Shown here: positions 35,001 to 47,192 of the stretch, piece after piece
Numbering within the stretch: position 1 is the first letter of the stretch
Layout: every line of letters starts with the position of its first letter
NCBI GenBank assembly: GCA_020746105.1
Contig: CM036629.1
Coordinates: 1,991,501 to 2,055,500 of the forward strand
Direction: 5' to 3'
DNA length: 64,000 nucleotides
Source of the DNA: Trogon surrucura
Taxonomy: Eukaryota; Chordata; Aves; Trogoniformes; Trogonidae
Translations under genes and position numbers: made by a program
Notes under the pieces: generated by a model
Database searches by the model: none
The model's input: the letters and a program-made list of their open reading frames with translations, nothing else
Told to the model about the DNA's origin: nothing

Positions 35001-36052
35001 ACAAATTTCAAGTGAGGAGGTATTACAGGGTTTTTGTTCTGTTTGGGGGTGGTTGTGACTTTTAGGAGGACCGGAACGAGATGCAGATGTCAGCTGTACA
35101 TCCACAAGCAGAGGACACGCTGCCAGCACCTGAACCTCTTCCACTCTCTTTCCCCTTTAACTCCCAGCCAACAGAGGCTCAGATGGAAGAAGCCACGTGA
35201 AGCACCAGCCTCCCTTTCCAGGATGCTGAAGACATTGGCGCCAGCTGATTTAAGAAGCAATCATCCAAAAAGCATGTGGTCTTCACATCTCTCTCTCCTG
35301 TGCCTCATGAGTATTACCACTCCAGGAGGTGCAGGTTTGCTTTCCCTACTGGCACTCCTGCAACTCCTGGTGACGATGTTTAGTTAATTCATTGCTTACA
35401 GCATGGGTTTTTTTGCCCTGGCAATCTCAGCCTGGGTTCAACATCTGGTACCTTCAAGGAGATGAAGTTTGGGAAGGGTTTCTACGTTCTTGGGTTGAGA
35501 ACGAGCTGCTGACCCATCCCCAAACAGGCACCCTCAGCTTGGATTCCCTATGCCCAGCCCTACCCCAGCACAAAACCCTGGGCAGCAAACACGTTCCCTT
35601 CTCGACTTCACCATCCCCTGAAGCTGGTCCCACGGAGCAGCCCACCCCACCATCAACCAACCAAGCAGAAATCCTCGCAAGGCTTAAGAGACTTATTCCT
35701 GCAAACCACATTATGGAACCAACACGCTGATTTCTCTTCTAAATACGTGCCCACGCACATCCATGTGAATGAGACACATTTCTGGTCAGTTTGCATGGCA
35801 CAGTTATCACCCAAACCAGCAGCACTTAGCAACTCAGATTAAATTCTTCTCCAGGGCAGCCGAAGATGGTCACAGCTGGGATCCAAAGGTCAACATGCCA
35901 GGTCTACAGTTCCCTGTTAGAAGAGAGCCTGCCCTGTCCTGTCCCCCCTGAGAGATGAAACCATGCTTGTTGCTTCCTACAGAGACCACGCTGTTGGGAT
36001 GCCCCGGTGGCAGAGCCTGCCAGGGGACCTTAGTTGCTCTTTGGAGTAGAGG
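32071..36052. other. Unique non-coding sequence, no gene recognised
   Basis: The block contains a 36-bp pure pyrimidine tract at 34061-34096 that ends in an acceptor-like TTTGCAG, and an A-rich tract near 34862-34873. A 161-codon open frame (33043-33528) has a low-complexity Lys/Pro tail and no recognised domain. Confidence 0.6.
34061..34096. repeat. 36-bp pure pyrimidine tract
   Basis: Only C and T occur over 36 bases, mainly as CCCT/CCTC units. Long pure pyrimidine tracts with partial mirror symmetry can form triplex DNA. The tract is followed by GCAG, giving a strong polypyrimidine/acceptor-like signal at 34099-34100, but only about 25 open codons follow. Confidence 0.8.
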
Positions 36053-36550
36053 AAATATTGTGTCCAGTTCTGGGCCCCTCAGTCCAAGAAGGACAGGGAA
36101 CTGCTGGAGAGAGTCCAGCACAGGGCAACTGGGATGATGGAGGGAGTGGAGCATCTCCCTTATGAGAAAAGACTGAGGGAGCTGGGGCTCTTTAGCTTGG
36201 AGGAGACTGAGGGGTGACCTCATTAATGGTTACAAATATATCAAGGGTGAGTGTCACGAGGATGGAGCCAGGCTCTTCTTGGTGACAACCAATGATAGGA
36301 CAAGGGGTAATGGGCTGAAACTGGAACATAAGAGGTTCCGCTTAAGCTCAAGAAGAAACTTCTTCTCAGTGAGGGTGACGGAGCCCTGGCATGGGCTGCC
36401 CAGGGAGGTTGTGGAGTCTCCTTCTCTGGAGACATTCAAGACCTGCCTGGAAACGTTCCCGTGTAGCATTATTTAGGCGTTCCTGCTCTGGCAGGGGGAT
36501 TGGACTCGATGATCTTTCAAGGTCCCTTCCAATACCTAACATTCTGTGAA
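36053..36550 (+). mobile_element. CR1 LINE fragment with part of ORF2 and full 3' end
   Basis: About 500 bp of CR1 lie on the plus strand. The left ~150 bp still correspond to the end of ORF2 (the YCVQFWAPQ block, then a [10 protein letters not shown] block). The frame breaks near 36203, where five bases appear to be missing compared with the 3690 copy, giving a premature stop. The 3' untranslated part and terminus (CATTCTGTGAA) are complete. The last ~250 bp nearly duplicate the minus-strand copy at 29929-30212. Confidence 0.95.
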
Positions 36551-37073
36551 CTGAAGGGACAATTCCCAGGCGGGCTGTGATGGGCATCTGCAGAGATGCC
36601 AACGCAGATCACAGCCTTCCTTCACCTCACCATGGCCTCCCAAGCTAAAACCCGATTCCTGACAAGCCTGTCTCCATCATTCCCAGAAGCCACCTTCAAC
36701 ATCATGACCCATACCCATGATGGACTGTCAGCAAGGATCCAACTTAGCACGCGCTGGTGAGCTGGAAGTGGTGGGGACCATCACAAGCTGCAGCTCGTGA
36801 CCAGCTCCGCTGCTGCCAGACCCCGCTGGCACAGCCAGATAGGCAGATTCGCTGGCATTTCTAACTTCTCGGAGGTTCACGGGTGGCCCAGAAAATGACA
36901 CAATATTGAGTCGTCAGCAAAGCAAAGAGATTTGGCCTGGAGTTCCTGGGTAAAACTGCCAGATGTGTCACTTTTACTCAGAGCTGAATTGGCAGAACAT
37001 CCTTGCTGGGGAAAAAGCTGGAGGGGAAGGAAAGGAAATCAAACAACTTCCCAAGTCACCTGTTTTGTTGTTG

Positions 37074-37090
37074 TTTTTTTTTTTTTTTTT
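37074..37090. repeat. T17 homopolymer
   Basis: Seventeen T preceded by GTTGTTG. Confidence 0.9.
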
Positions 37091-40000
37091 ATGCCAGCGC
37101 TGCCAGCTTCATGCTGAAAAGTTCAGCCTGTGGATTTAACTTGTGCTACATGAGATTCGCTCTCCATCCGTTCTCCCACTCCCCCTGCATCCCTTGACTT
37201 CAGCTATTCTTAGGCATTTCCCGCCTAATTATTTGTTATCCCTAACGAACACTCATCATGCATCCAACCCTTTCCTCATCTGTAGCTGGTTTTAATCGGG
37301 CAGCTCCGTCCTCAGCGGCCAGGAGTTGTGCAACCCCTCGCACGCATCGGCCACCAGCCCCGCTCCACCTCGACTGCTATTTATTTTAATCCCAAACATT
37401 GAGGCGCGAGGACTTTTCCTGGCCTGTCTATCCAGGGGGAAGTGTCAGTCACTGCAGAGGGAGAGAGAGAGAGACCTCTCCAAGATAACGTTCGAGGCTG
37501 ATGCTTAATCAACACGATGGCCTCATTAGCAGCACAACCCAGATAACGCAATCCTTGCAGCGCTGGCAATTCCTCTTCGCTGAGCAGGCGCATAATAAAT
37601 CAAGAAGGGATTTGGAGGGAAAGGAAAGCCCGGCTCTGTTCCCATGTGCTCTGGTGGGGCAGCTTTCCGTCCTCAAAGGCCCTAAAACTTCTGCTGGGAT
37701 GGAGTAAGTGGTGATAATCATCACCTCCTGCAGACCCCTCCCCGACTCCCAGCGCACTGGTCCCCAGTTGAGCCCCCTGGGCAGTGTGACCCTGCAACAG
37801 GCAGCTGGAAATCTGTGGCAGCCACTGGCAGAGATGCTACAATCAATTTTCCCCAGGTTAAACCAGCCCCTGAAACCCTCCCAACATCATCCAGTTGCTT
37901 AGGAAAGCTGCGCTCGGCTTTCCCTTCCCATTTCTTGGAGCCCCAAACCTGATATGGGGGCAAGGGAGATTTCGCCCCACTTTTTTCCACATTTTTGGGA
38001 CTCTTTTTGCCTGCCTGTGGTCATCACCTGAGCTCCTGCCTTGCAGGAGGCAGACAAATAAACAGGGCTGCACCCAGCCTGAACTCCCCATGTCCTCACC
38101 CCGGAGAAGTCCTCCTCATGAAGCCGACTCGGCTCCTAGGAGCACTCCCATTCACTGGGAAGCCTAAATGGAAACCCTTTGAAAATGGTGGGGACAGAAA
38201 GGGCATAGATCAGTCCTCAGTCCTGGAGAACGGAGCTCTGCCTGGCAGCTGCCCATCACACAGCCAAAGAAAAATATTCCATGTCTGTTTATCTTCCATT
38301 CATCCTTTCTAGGTAGCTGGTGCTGCGTGCTTGCCTTGCGAAGGAGCAACAAGATGAATTCGGGCACATTCCAGACACCTCTTCCTCAACCCACAAATGC
38401 TTGCAGCCTTGAGATGCTGCCGGTGTCTCCTGAGGGCTTAGAGATGAAGAACTGACCCAAGGCAAAGAATTGTCTTCTCCTTGTCGCCTCCTGGAAGTCT
38501 CACAGGGAGGATTACAGCTTGTGAGCCTCCCAGCAGAGCTTGCACATGGGAGAAGTTCAAGGGAGAGGGTCAGAGAGAAAGGCCAAGAAGCAATCCAACA
38601 GCACAGCAAGTTTTCATTAAGCCTGACTTCAGATTTGGCTTTCATGCACTTCTGAGATCCAGGCTGCTTCGCATAAAAGGACAGTTTTTACCCCAGCAAA
38701 CATCATGGTTTAGATTTACATCAAGGCTTTTGGTTTGAGTCTGTTTTGCCTGCTGTAGGAATTCACGGGTAAACTAATTTTTCCTTGGGAGCTCTGGAGA
38801 GCACAGAGCCCTTTTCTGCAAAAGCCTGCCCCACGCTGGTTGGGATCTCACCTTGGCAGCGGGAGGAATTTGACTGCATCTACCTGACATCCGGAAAAAA
38901 AAAACAAACCCCAACCCATGTGGTTTGGATTCCGAGGAGCAGCCGAGCATTTTGAAAGGGGAGGACACAAAGAGTCCCACAGACTGAAACCACGAACGTT
39001 CAAGCAGCCTCATGTCAAATGCCTTGGTGCTGCTCTCATGTTCCCCAGCACAAGGCTCTCGTTGAGGCGCTTGATCTATTTGAAGGGAAGCAGTGGCTCC
39101 CGCAGACCAGCCAACACGACTCCCTCAACAGACCTATTTGTTCACAGCTCGATAATCGGAGACAGGCCTGAACAAAACCCCGGATCAGAGAACGTCTAAA
39201 TCTGGTGGAGGCAGGAAACTTCAAAATCCAAAGCCAACCCCCAGTTTTCCGAGAGACCTTGAACTTTTTAACGGGGCTCACAAACAGATCCGCTTGTGGA
39301 TGTTTTGAGGTGTTTGAAATTCAAACCAAATGTCACTTCAGGGCTTGGACCCATCTCTCCAGTTCATTTTTTCAGCTCCTCTTTTACCCAAGAAGCAGTA
39401 GTCTCCCTCCCTTCTGACCTCGGTGTACTTATTTTTCCATTTATCCCAGTATAACAGAATTCTCTCTCCAAGGATTACCCTGCAGGGTACCAGTACCTTG
39501 TAGAGAACATCTTGCCAACTTGAAATGAAAACCTCCGTGGCAGCTCCAGCGCAAATGCTAAATGTGGTTTGCAGCTCTGCCTGAAAACAAGCAGACGGCG
39601 GCTTCGGCAGATCTTCTGGCAACGGGTCCCGACTATCAGTGAGCTTCACCTCCATTTCTTCCAGGACTCTGGGACCTTCATCATTCCAAAGCCCTTTTAA
39701 AATGTCATCACTTCAGGAGAGGCAAGTCGGCGCCTGAGCCAGGGCTGGCCTGCCGGGTGACGGAGTGATGAGACTAAAGCTTTGAACTTTGAACAGTCTG
39801 GAAAGCCGGGAGAAGCCAGAGCAGGAGCTTACATCACCCTATCTCAGAGGCGAGCAAGCACGGATTCTCCCCAAGCCTGTGCGTTGTAGCCACTCTCGGA
39901 CGGTTACGGGAAGCCAGGATGATGAACGGATGAGTCATTGTGGCTAGATGCTCTCCTGGGAGGAAGGAGCAAGAGTTTCCTCGCAAGAAGTAGCTTTTTT

Positions 40001-42937
40001 CCACTGTAAATCTTCCGAGCGCAGTGATGAGTCTGAAAGGTCACTGGGGCTTGGCACCGGTTTGGCAACTAGAAGCCAGATGGCTTTGATGGGAAAGAGG
40101 ATAACACTGTCTCCTTCTGAGCTCCTGTCTGCTAACAGCCTTCACCTACAGCTTCTCTGGTTGACAATGGATCAGTTTTCTTCACCTCCTGGCTGCTCTG
40201 AGGTAGGCAGAGGTCAAACATAGGCTTTTGCAAGGCTGGAAACCCTGGTGGCTACCTAAGGGAAGGGGAATCTCATCTTTGGCTTCAACAAGGCAAGGAT
40301 TTTCACCTAAGATCCCTATCTGTATTTTGAGGGGGGACGTCTGGTGAGTAGTGGACTAACTCTGCACGTATTCCGAAGGTTCTAAGTGGACCCAGAGCTT
40401 CTGAATTTGCGGTGAAGGTCCTGAACACGTATAACATCAGCGCTTCGTCACCGTTCAGATCTCGGCTTTGCCGTTCAAATCAACGGGGTTCCTGACACGA
40501 GTCGGTTCCCTCCACACGTAACAGTTATTCACTTTTCTTCCCTTTTCTTGGATTTGGGAGAGAAGCATCAACATTAAAGGGCACATAGGAAACCCTTCAC
40601 TTGGAAATGCGGAGAAGATTTGAAGTGCTCCGTGACGAAGCCGACACAGACACTTTCCCAAGAAGAAAGCACTCGAATTCGGGAGGCTTGAGCATCCTCA
40701 GGAGTGCTCTGGAGGGTGGGGGATAAAACCCCCGCAAGGCAGCTGTGCACGGCTTTAGCCCATCCGAGACTGACCTCTTCAGAAAGGCTAGTGGTGCCAC
40801 AGACAGAGGAAAACCCAGTTAAAAGCAAAAATGTTGTCAGAGGAAGGGTGAGGAGAAAAGCAGGATGATGAAGGCGACAAAATTCCCTCTATTCAACCGT
40901 CTCTTAGTACTTTTGTAACACTCATTAAAAGATGTAGGCACAACCTGATGACACTGAGCGTAGTAACGGCTTTCCGAGGTCACCTAACTCAGTATTTTGC
41001 CACTAAAGGCGGCCAAAAGGAGATGCCTAGGAAGGGTTTAAGAGTACAATAAACAGAATATTCCCCCAGCCTCAAAAAAAAATGCAGCTCCAGCCTGAAA
41101 AGAAAAAGCAGCTCAGGCATTTCCTGAGCTGAAGGAGGTGCTGCCTTTGTATTAAACAGGGCTCAGGAGATTTCCCTTCTACAAACCACTCCGTTGCCCC
41201 TTGGTTAATAATGAGAGAAGAGGAAAAAAAAACCAAAAAAACATTGCAAACTATATTGATGATTAGGTGTCAGCCTAAAATGCAGGCAAAGGAATCTAAA
41301 TTAATTCACCTGCACCTAAAAGCCAGGTCAGAGAAAGTCCGGTTTCTTACTTTGACAAGAAAATCTCGGTTCATTAACAAAAGTTTTGCAGCAAAATCTC
41401 TCCCTTGACTTAATGGGAGTGCTGTAACGTCCTTGGAAGGATTATTTCAACACTACAGGCTGAATCAGTTGGTTCATTAAGCAGCAAAGGCTGGGAAAAT
41501 CCGCAAGGGATTTCTTCATTGAACGTTATTATTACTTCTACGAAACGTCTCCCTTGATTTTTCAACCAGCTGCGAGCGCGTTTTTGCTGTTAAAGCAAAC
41601 GAACGGGGGACCCATCAGCACCCAGACACATCTGCGTGGAAGCGTTAACGGGCCTTTCGGGGAGAACTTTCGAGACGGAGAGCGGTCTTTAAAGGCATTC
41701 AACTGTTGGGGGAGATAAGGCTTTCCTCACCACACATCTGGCTGCAGCTGCGCGCTTCCGCCCCTTCCGCAAATCTACTTTCTGATGGAATTTGCCATTT
41801 GCTCTGCCTTGGTCACACGTGACCCGGGCAAACACGGGATCCCAGGCACAAAGTAAGGACCTTTTTTGCCCATCCCTCCCTGGATGGCATCCAAGGAATG
41901 CCGCTGGAGCTTTCTGCTCCGCCGGAGAGGAGGCAGCCGGCGTGTATTCAGCGGGACGTGTCTGGGCAGAAGGCTTGGCCTAAAGGGCTATTCCTTAGCC
42001 TAATTTCTGACTCAGGAATTTCTGCCTGGCTTAAAGTTAATTTTCTTTGCCACTCTTAGTAAACATTACAGAAAAAATCATCACTCCAGGATTATATTTT
42101 TTAATTTCTGTCTCCCTTTCACTGGCTTGACACCGCTCCGCGTCACCTTTCTGGCACATCTTGGCAATATTATCCCCGAAATCTAAACTCCAGACTAGCG
42201 GTGACATCTTCGGTGCTTATCACAAATACAAGTGTGGTGGGAAACGGACACTATCAGGGGATACATCTCCAACTCGCTTCGGTACCCACTGATATTTTAT
42301 TTATTTAGTAGCCCATCAAAATTGGGCACGAAAGGATCGAGAAAAAATGACACAGCCTGGCAGCTCCTGGTTGGTGCTCCATGCACCCCCAAGATGATAG
42401 AAAAGAGATGAAAGAGAAATACATACACAATCCTGCTCCTGCAAACAGACCCAATACAGTGCCGGGGATAAGAAGTATTAAATCAAATACCAAACAAACA
42501 TTCAAAATTTAGCTTCATTTTTGGTAATTCTAAAACGCAACCACTTGCATGGGCACTGCCTTCTGGTAATTGCTGGTAGAGAAATTAAAAAAATCTTGGG
42601 TTTCAGGTTTTTTTGTTTTATTTTTTAATGGTGTAAGAGTCCTTCAAATAAAAGTTTGAGGAAGATAGACCTGCTCCCTCGCTTTGAGGTAGGCTGAATT
42701 GTACATCTTTGCCTACTTGAGGGACATCTGTCTGAATACAGGCCATGCAGGAGGTACATGGTATTACCTGAGCAAGCCTGAAAAGGCAGAAAAAAAATAA
42801 TAAAATCACAGGTCTGCTTTAGCAATATGGAAAAGGGCAATTTGTCCAGGAGATGTCTCCCAGTTTACTTCCGTGCGGATCCACGTTCATGAAGCACCTC
42901 CAGATAACACAATGATCCCGTTAGAAGCGAAATTTTA

Positions 42938-42954
42938 TTTTTTTTTTTTTTTTT
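42938..42954. repeat. T17 homopolymer
   Basis: Seventeen T after AATTTTA. No attached retroposon. Confidence 0.9.
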
Positions 42955-45574
42955 CTGGAAACCATCAGAAAGATCAGGAGCGACCAGAGGAGAATGTCCA
43001 CCCCGATTCTAGTTTCCACCCAAATCCTTCAAAAAAAACCCCAGGGCTGCAACACTGAGGCCTTCAAGGACATCGGGGTGTATCGGGGTAGAGTGTGTAA
43101 CCAAAAAAAGTGATGGAAAGAGGGTTTTGGAAAGAAGAGGGGAGTAGCACTGGGTCAACACAGATGAAGAAGAGGGAAAGAAGCTCTTCCTTCCACAAAA
43201 CTGCCAAATTCCTCACTTCCACAGCAAATACAACTACACCTTGCCACCTCCACGCCTTGGGTTTGTAGCCCAGGACTTCCTCATCGCATCTGTCTGAGCT
43301 AATTGGCATTTCAATCATTAGCAGCGCACCCAATTAGTGCCAGGGCTTCTCCCATCCTTGGGTTGCTGCCTTGTTTTTGTAGGCCGTCCTGGAGAGGAGG
43401 CCCTGCTTGTTGTTAATGAGGCATTTCAGCACCTACTCAGGGTCGTTACAGGTCTCTAACGAGGGACCACCCGCCTAATTAGTTTATAGCACAAATGCTC
43501 CCTGCTGAGTAGGAGATTTATGAGCTCGAGTTTGTCCTGGGGAGCAGCGCTGGGAAGGGCGCTGACGGCCGCAAACCCTCCTGGGTTCTCGAAGCGCAGC
43601 TCCCGCCAACCCACTGGTGAGACACCAAAAACACAACCGGACAGCTTTGTGGGGAGCGGGACCACCCCACAGGGCACAGCTCGCTGCCCCCACGATTCAC
43701 CCACGTGGGTCTTCCCCCCGTGCACCTCTTGGGACAGCAGCAGGGACGAAGGTTTGTTTGCCTTGCAAGCGCCGGAGTTCAACCATCCCAAAGAGCCTTG
43801 AGCGAGGGTCAACTGCTAACGTGAAACTTTTTCTGACAGTCCATGGCTGGCAGACCCCTTGAGCAGCCATGGCCTGCCCCGCCAAGCCCCTGGTCCTTGG
43901 CAGGAACCTCTGGCTATCACTGGACAGCCCTTGCTGGCACTGAGCAGCAGGTAAAGATGAAGTCCTGCACTTGGAGGAGGCATATTCTTGCTTCTAGATA
44001 CGGGTGTTGGGGTACTGACACCACTGCAGATGGAGACAACAACCCAGGTCTTCATTCTCTCCCCAAAGCCACATTTGGGTGACCTTCAAACTGTTTCCAC
44101 TTCAGTTTTGCCTCCTGACTCTGCCCGATGTCCCTGGTAATGTCAAGAGGGTGTCACTCGAGGTGGGAACAAATTCAATTCTACCTGAGCTGCTCCTCAC
44201 CAGTGACAACCAGCATCACCATATGCCACAAACGATTACACATCCTCGATTTTGGTTGTTTCAGAAAGCACGTTGGGTTTCACTGCTCATGGGAGACCAA
44301 TTGCCATGGAGCTTCAGAAACTCCTCACATTGGGCAGAAAAAGCATCAGAAATTCAGAGTTTTGACTGAATTGCATCTGAAAACTTTGGGACTGGAAATC
44401 CCCTGTGCAATGGCAGTACCAAGAGAAGAGCTACTATTTGTTGACAACCTCTTGAAACCATACACTCAAAAACGTCTAGTGACTGGAAATGATTTCCCTC
44501 AAAATTTCCAGCTAATAAAAAAATGCTACAAATGCATCTCGGATTGCTAAAAACGGTTTGCTTTGCTTTCAACCATTAGATTCTTTCATATACTTTTTTG
44601 AACAAGATTTAGGAGAACTTCCAACGAAGAAGCGGTTTCGACCACCGGAAGAATGCCTCCCTTAAAAAAATCCCAAAGCCTTCACATCTGAAAAATGCGA
44701 CATAAATGGAAAAAAAAAAAAAGAAGAAACCCAGTGTGTACACGCAATCAACTGCATCCACCCATCCATCCACGTCTTCCGCACAGGATGAAAAGAACAT
44801 TTAACGCAAAACACGTTGAGGCAGCTCAGCTTTGCCACGGCCGAGCCGGCGATCCCGGGACTGCACCCATGAGCTGGGCTCGTCGAGATGCTCGGCTCCC
44901 CGAGGGCAGGCACTGGCTCGGAGACACAAAACCCCCCTTCCGACGACCTCTTTTTCTGTGTGCCTCAGCAGGAAGAGTTGTTTGGGTTTTGTTATTTTTA
45001 TATTTTTTTTTAAGTTGCTTAATGCAAAGCAGGAGCAGACAAGCGGGGCTGGCCGGGCGCGTAGCATCTCTCCTGCCTTTCGCCAGCGGCCGCACCGGTC
45101 CCCTTTGCATTTTTTTTTTTGCATTTGGGCTTTCACAAATCAATGCTGACAGTCCCAGTTGGTAAATGGGATGCCAGCCCACGTGGGGGACTGTTGAAAC
45201 TGGCATTGCTGCTGCTATGATAAAACTTAGCTTGACTGGACCCTCCCCAAATACCCTGGTGCCTCCTTTCCCTGGTTCCCCCTTCTCTGCTCCCAAAAAA
45301 CACTTGCCATGACAGAGGCACACGGTGTCAAGCAAATCCATGGCTACTCTCCAAAATCTTCACAGTACAGAAATAACCAGCGCTAAATCCTTCAACCCCG
45401 TTCTCCTCTGTTTCTCCCCAATGCCCATCCTCTAGTCCTCGGGTGGCACCCCACCACGGTGGCGGTTCCCAGCGCATCCCACATTCCTTCATCCCTGCTC
45501 CCGTCCCAGCTCCAGGTGTTTCTCAGCATCATCAGCCTACGGTGGTGATGCCGCAGCTGGAGGACAACAAGTGG

Positions 45575-45589
45575 AAAAAAAAAAAAAAA
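45575..45589. repeat. A15 homopolymer
   Basis: A run of 15 A after GTGG. No attached retroposon. Confidence 0.9.
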
Positions 45590-46736
45590 TCATCACACTT
45601 CCAAGCAGGAGGTAACGAGGTGCTATTCTGTCTGTACAGGACAATAAATCACCTCTGAAGACTTTTCTAGCCTTAAAATATGTGGAGCGGAGGGCAAGGA
45701 TGTGGCTGATGAAGGAAGACTGTGAGGACTGAGGTTGCTTTTGCCAGAAGGAGAAGATGACAGCTGAAGAAAGACGCAGGAGCAGCCTTCAGATGCGCGG
45801 CAAGGAGGGAAGGAGTAAAATATGCTCCTCATCCACTGCGCATAAGACAAGACACGCTTAAAGATCTTCAATGCCACAGCCTAAACAAGGAATCACGCTT
45901 TGCAGACAACGTCACATTCCTGAAAAGGCTCAGCAAACGCGCATTTTGGGCAATGACAAAGCCAAACCAAGCGAAGCGTTCTCATTTCCCCATCACCCAG
46001 GGCCAACACATCTCACCAAAGCACCCTCAGGGGCTTTTTTAGCTAGAATTGTTTTATCCGTTAGCTGGAGAGCCTTTGTTGTTTATTAATAGCCCGAGCA
46101 AGCCGCTACAACAGAAGGGGAGAAAACAAAATTGCATCTTTGTCTGAAAATTTAGGAGGAGGTGGCGAGGAGGGAGAACTGATTGAGTCCAGCGAGGACT
46201 CAAACAATGCTGGAGTCAGCCCGGTGCCAGCAAGCTGCCCCTCAACGGGGACACTCGTGTAAGGTGATGATCTGGGTCTGGCACGTTCACCGCTCTCAAC
46301 CTCCCCTCTCCTTGCCTGAAAAGTGAGCGCAACGCTCCTGCACACCTGTGCCAGGCACAGGGACACAGGCATCACACGTGGAGAAATAGGATGTAAAAGC
46401 CACGCAGGGTGTCTCTGCTTTGAGTTTAACCTGCACGGAGGACAGCCCCTTCTTTCTGATTCCTGATACGTCCAAGTCCCAGGAGAAAGCACAGTCAAGC
46501 CGCTTAAAACAGCGAGGAGCTCAGCATCTCTCTCCTACCGGGCTTTCAATTTAAAAAGCATTACACAGATGTAATTGGATTCAATTGCTACTGCACATGG
46601 CATCTGGGGCTGCAGCCACCGAGTAATATTCGATATCAAAAAGATTGTGTTTGGCACAGCCCCTAATGAGGGCAGCTGCAGCACACCCCAGCCAAGAAGC
46701 TGTCAGAAAATGACAATCAAAAATAATTATGCTATT

Positions 46737-46752
46737 AAAAAAAAAAAAAAAA
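46737..46752. repeat. A16 homopolymer
   Basis: Sixteen A directly follow an AT-rich motif-dense segment. No gene body upstream suggests a processed pseudogene. Confidence 0.9.
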
Positions 46753-47120
46753 GGACAGTGTAACTGCCACAAAAGCAAACGGGCGATACGTTTACCTCAT
46801 ATGCCCACGGAGGACGAGCTGGATGCTGAGTAGGGTCTGCTTTAAATCAGGCAGGCAACAACTGACCCGGAGGGGAAGGTAGCGCGGAGCAGCTGCTGAC
46901 AGGCAAAGACCAAAGGTGAAAATTCAACACACGCTTTGCCTCTGCCTCTGAAAAGATACAGACCGTTGTCCCGGCCAGGCTGGCAACCCCGGCACGCTTG
47001 CAAAGGGTGGACCTCTGCAGCACCGTCACCCAACGCTTCATCACCATCACATCTTCCACTGAAAATCTCTTCCAAAGGAGACCGACCCCTGTTTTAACTG
47101 CCACAGGGAGGTATCAGAAA

Positions 47121-47192
47121 GATCACAGAATCACAGAAAGTTACGGGTTGGAAGGGACCTCAAAAGATGATCTAGTCCAACCCCCCTGCCAG
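47121..47192 (-). mobile_element. CR1 LINE, very short 3' fragment
   Basis: About 72 bp of the CR1 3' terminus lie on the minus strand: AGAATCACAGAAAG, GGTTGGAAGGGACCTC, GATCTAGTCCAACC and CCCCCTGCC. Similarity ends at CCAGATGCACC. Extreme 5' truncation like this is common for CR1. Confidence 0.88.

Larger units (their letters stand above)
36551..47120. other. Long unique non-coding stretch, no gene recognised
   Basis: This is the longest repeat-poor interval, about 10.5 kb. It contains homopolymers at 37074-37090 (T17), 42938-42954 (T17), 44710-44722 (A13), 45110-45120 (T11), 45575-45589 (A15) and 46737-46752 (A16). A plus-strand open frame of 140 codons sits in AT-rich sequence at 44128-44550, with no family recognised. 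An AT-rich homeodomain-motif patch lies at 46540-46745. A weak CR1-like string near 43951-43985 is too short to call. Confidence 0.55.

Noticed and set aside
43951..44020. AAGTCCTGCACTTGG, similar to an upstream CR1 coding block
   Set aside because: The match is about 20 bp and fades immediately, too short to call a CR1 copy.
45046..45070. GCCGGGCGCG string resembling the start of 7SL/Alu
   Set aside because: Only about ten bases match and the following sequence diverges at once.
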